32,002 nt of DNA from an uncultured Catenibacterium sp. (GTDB taxonomy: Bacteria > Bacillota_I > Bacilli_A > Erysipelotrichales > Coprobacillaceae). Under the pieces are notes generated by a model. The model was given only the letters and a program-made list of their open reading frames with translations, did no database searches and had not been told where the DNA came from. Of this stretch, positions 31,843 to 32,002 are shown piece after piece. The position numbers were made by a program, and so were the translations under genes. The stretch's first letter is position 1, and each line of letters opens with the position of its first letter. Where the stretch lies: contig NZ_UQGV01000014.1 of NCBI RefSeq assembly GCF_900540665.1, positions 1 through 32,002 of the forward strand, read 5' to 3'.

Positions 31843-32002
31843 ATGATACTTGATAACATGAAATTTACAGACAAAGAGTCTCTGACTTTTGTGCCCATCA
31901 AATTGATTAACACATTCTGTCATTTTTTAGATGTGGAACATCCAGATGTTGACTTTAAATGCATCAAAGCTAAAGACATCCAGCGTAACCCTGAACTTCG
32001 TA
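31843..32002 (+). CDS. Unrecognised protein, N-terminal part (cut by window end)
   Basis: An open frame starts at ATG 31843 with AAAGGAG (31829-31835) seven bases upstream and runs off the window after 53 codons. The start reads MILDNMKFTDKESLTFVPIK and later CHFLDVEHPDVDFKCIKAKD. There is no signal peptide or membrane segment. The good ribosome binding site supports a real gene. I cannot assign a family. Confidence 0.6.
   Translation, partial: MILDNMKFTDKESLTFVPIKLINTFCHFLDVEHPDVDFKCIKAKDIQRNPELR

Noticed and set aside
1..32002. CRISPR arrays, tRNA genes, insertion sequences or prophage genes
   Set aside because: No regularly spaced repeats, cloverleaf sequences, transposases, integrases or phage proteins were recognised in the window.

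Overview
The window comes from a low-GC Gram-positive bacterium (Bacillota). The evidence is AT-rich DNA with strong AGGAGG ribosome binding sites, LPxTG proteins with a class C sortase, a zinc-type S14, and the chromosomal order S10-spc-alpha, ecfA1-ecfA2-ecfT, truA, rplM-rpsI. A gut Erysipelotrichia-type host is my inference and is not proven by the sequence. Every gene reads on the + strand.

Region 1 (1-8100): the window opens in the last bases of a 5S rRNA. A compact sortase-assembled pilus locus follows: a signal-peptidase-like protein whose nucleophile position is Thr, a 1588-residue ancillary/tip pilin with an unusual LPSVG sorting signal, a backbone pilin broken by a frameshift near 6480-6495, and a class C sortase. 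A hairpin separates backbone pilin from sortase, and an intrinsic terminator closes the locus.

Region 2 (8100-22917): a promoter and a structured leader of about 120 nt precede the complete S10-spc-alpha superoperon: rpsJ, rplC, rplD, rplW, rplB, rpsS, rplV, rpsC, rplP, rpmC, rpsQ, rplN, rplX, rplE, rpsZ, rpsH, rplF, rplR, rpsE, rpmD, rplO, secY, adk, map, infA, rpmJ, rpsM, rpsK, rpoA and rplQ. A strong terminator ends it. It supplies ribosomal proteins, the main translocon channel, adenylate kinase, N-terminal Met removal, IF-1 and RNA polymerase alpha.

Region 3 (22918-25440): an insertion between rplQ and the ECF genes carries three related small coiled-coil proteins of unknown function. 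The second has an in-frame stop. An RpiR-type (HTH+SIS) regulator follows. The promoter regions of the first and third family members share an inverted-repeat motif with the same 9-nt spacing. This is the least explained part of the window.

Region 4 (25441-30610): the energy-coupling module of ECF vitamin transporters (ecfA1, ecfA2, ecfT), truA, a PHP-family phosphatase, then the L13 leader with rplM-rpsI and a terminator.

Region 5 (30611-32002): a TSUP (TauE/SafE) permease with its own promoter, a fragment resembling the C-terminal tail of SmpB, and the start of an unrecognised gene cut by the window edge.
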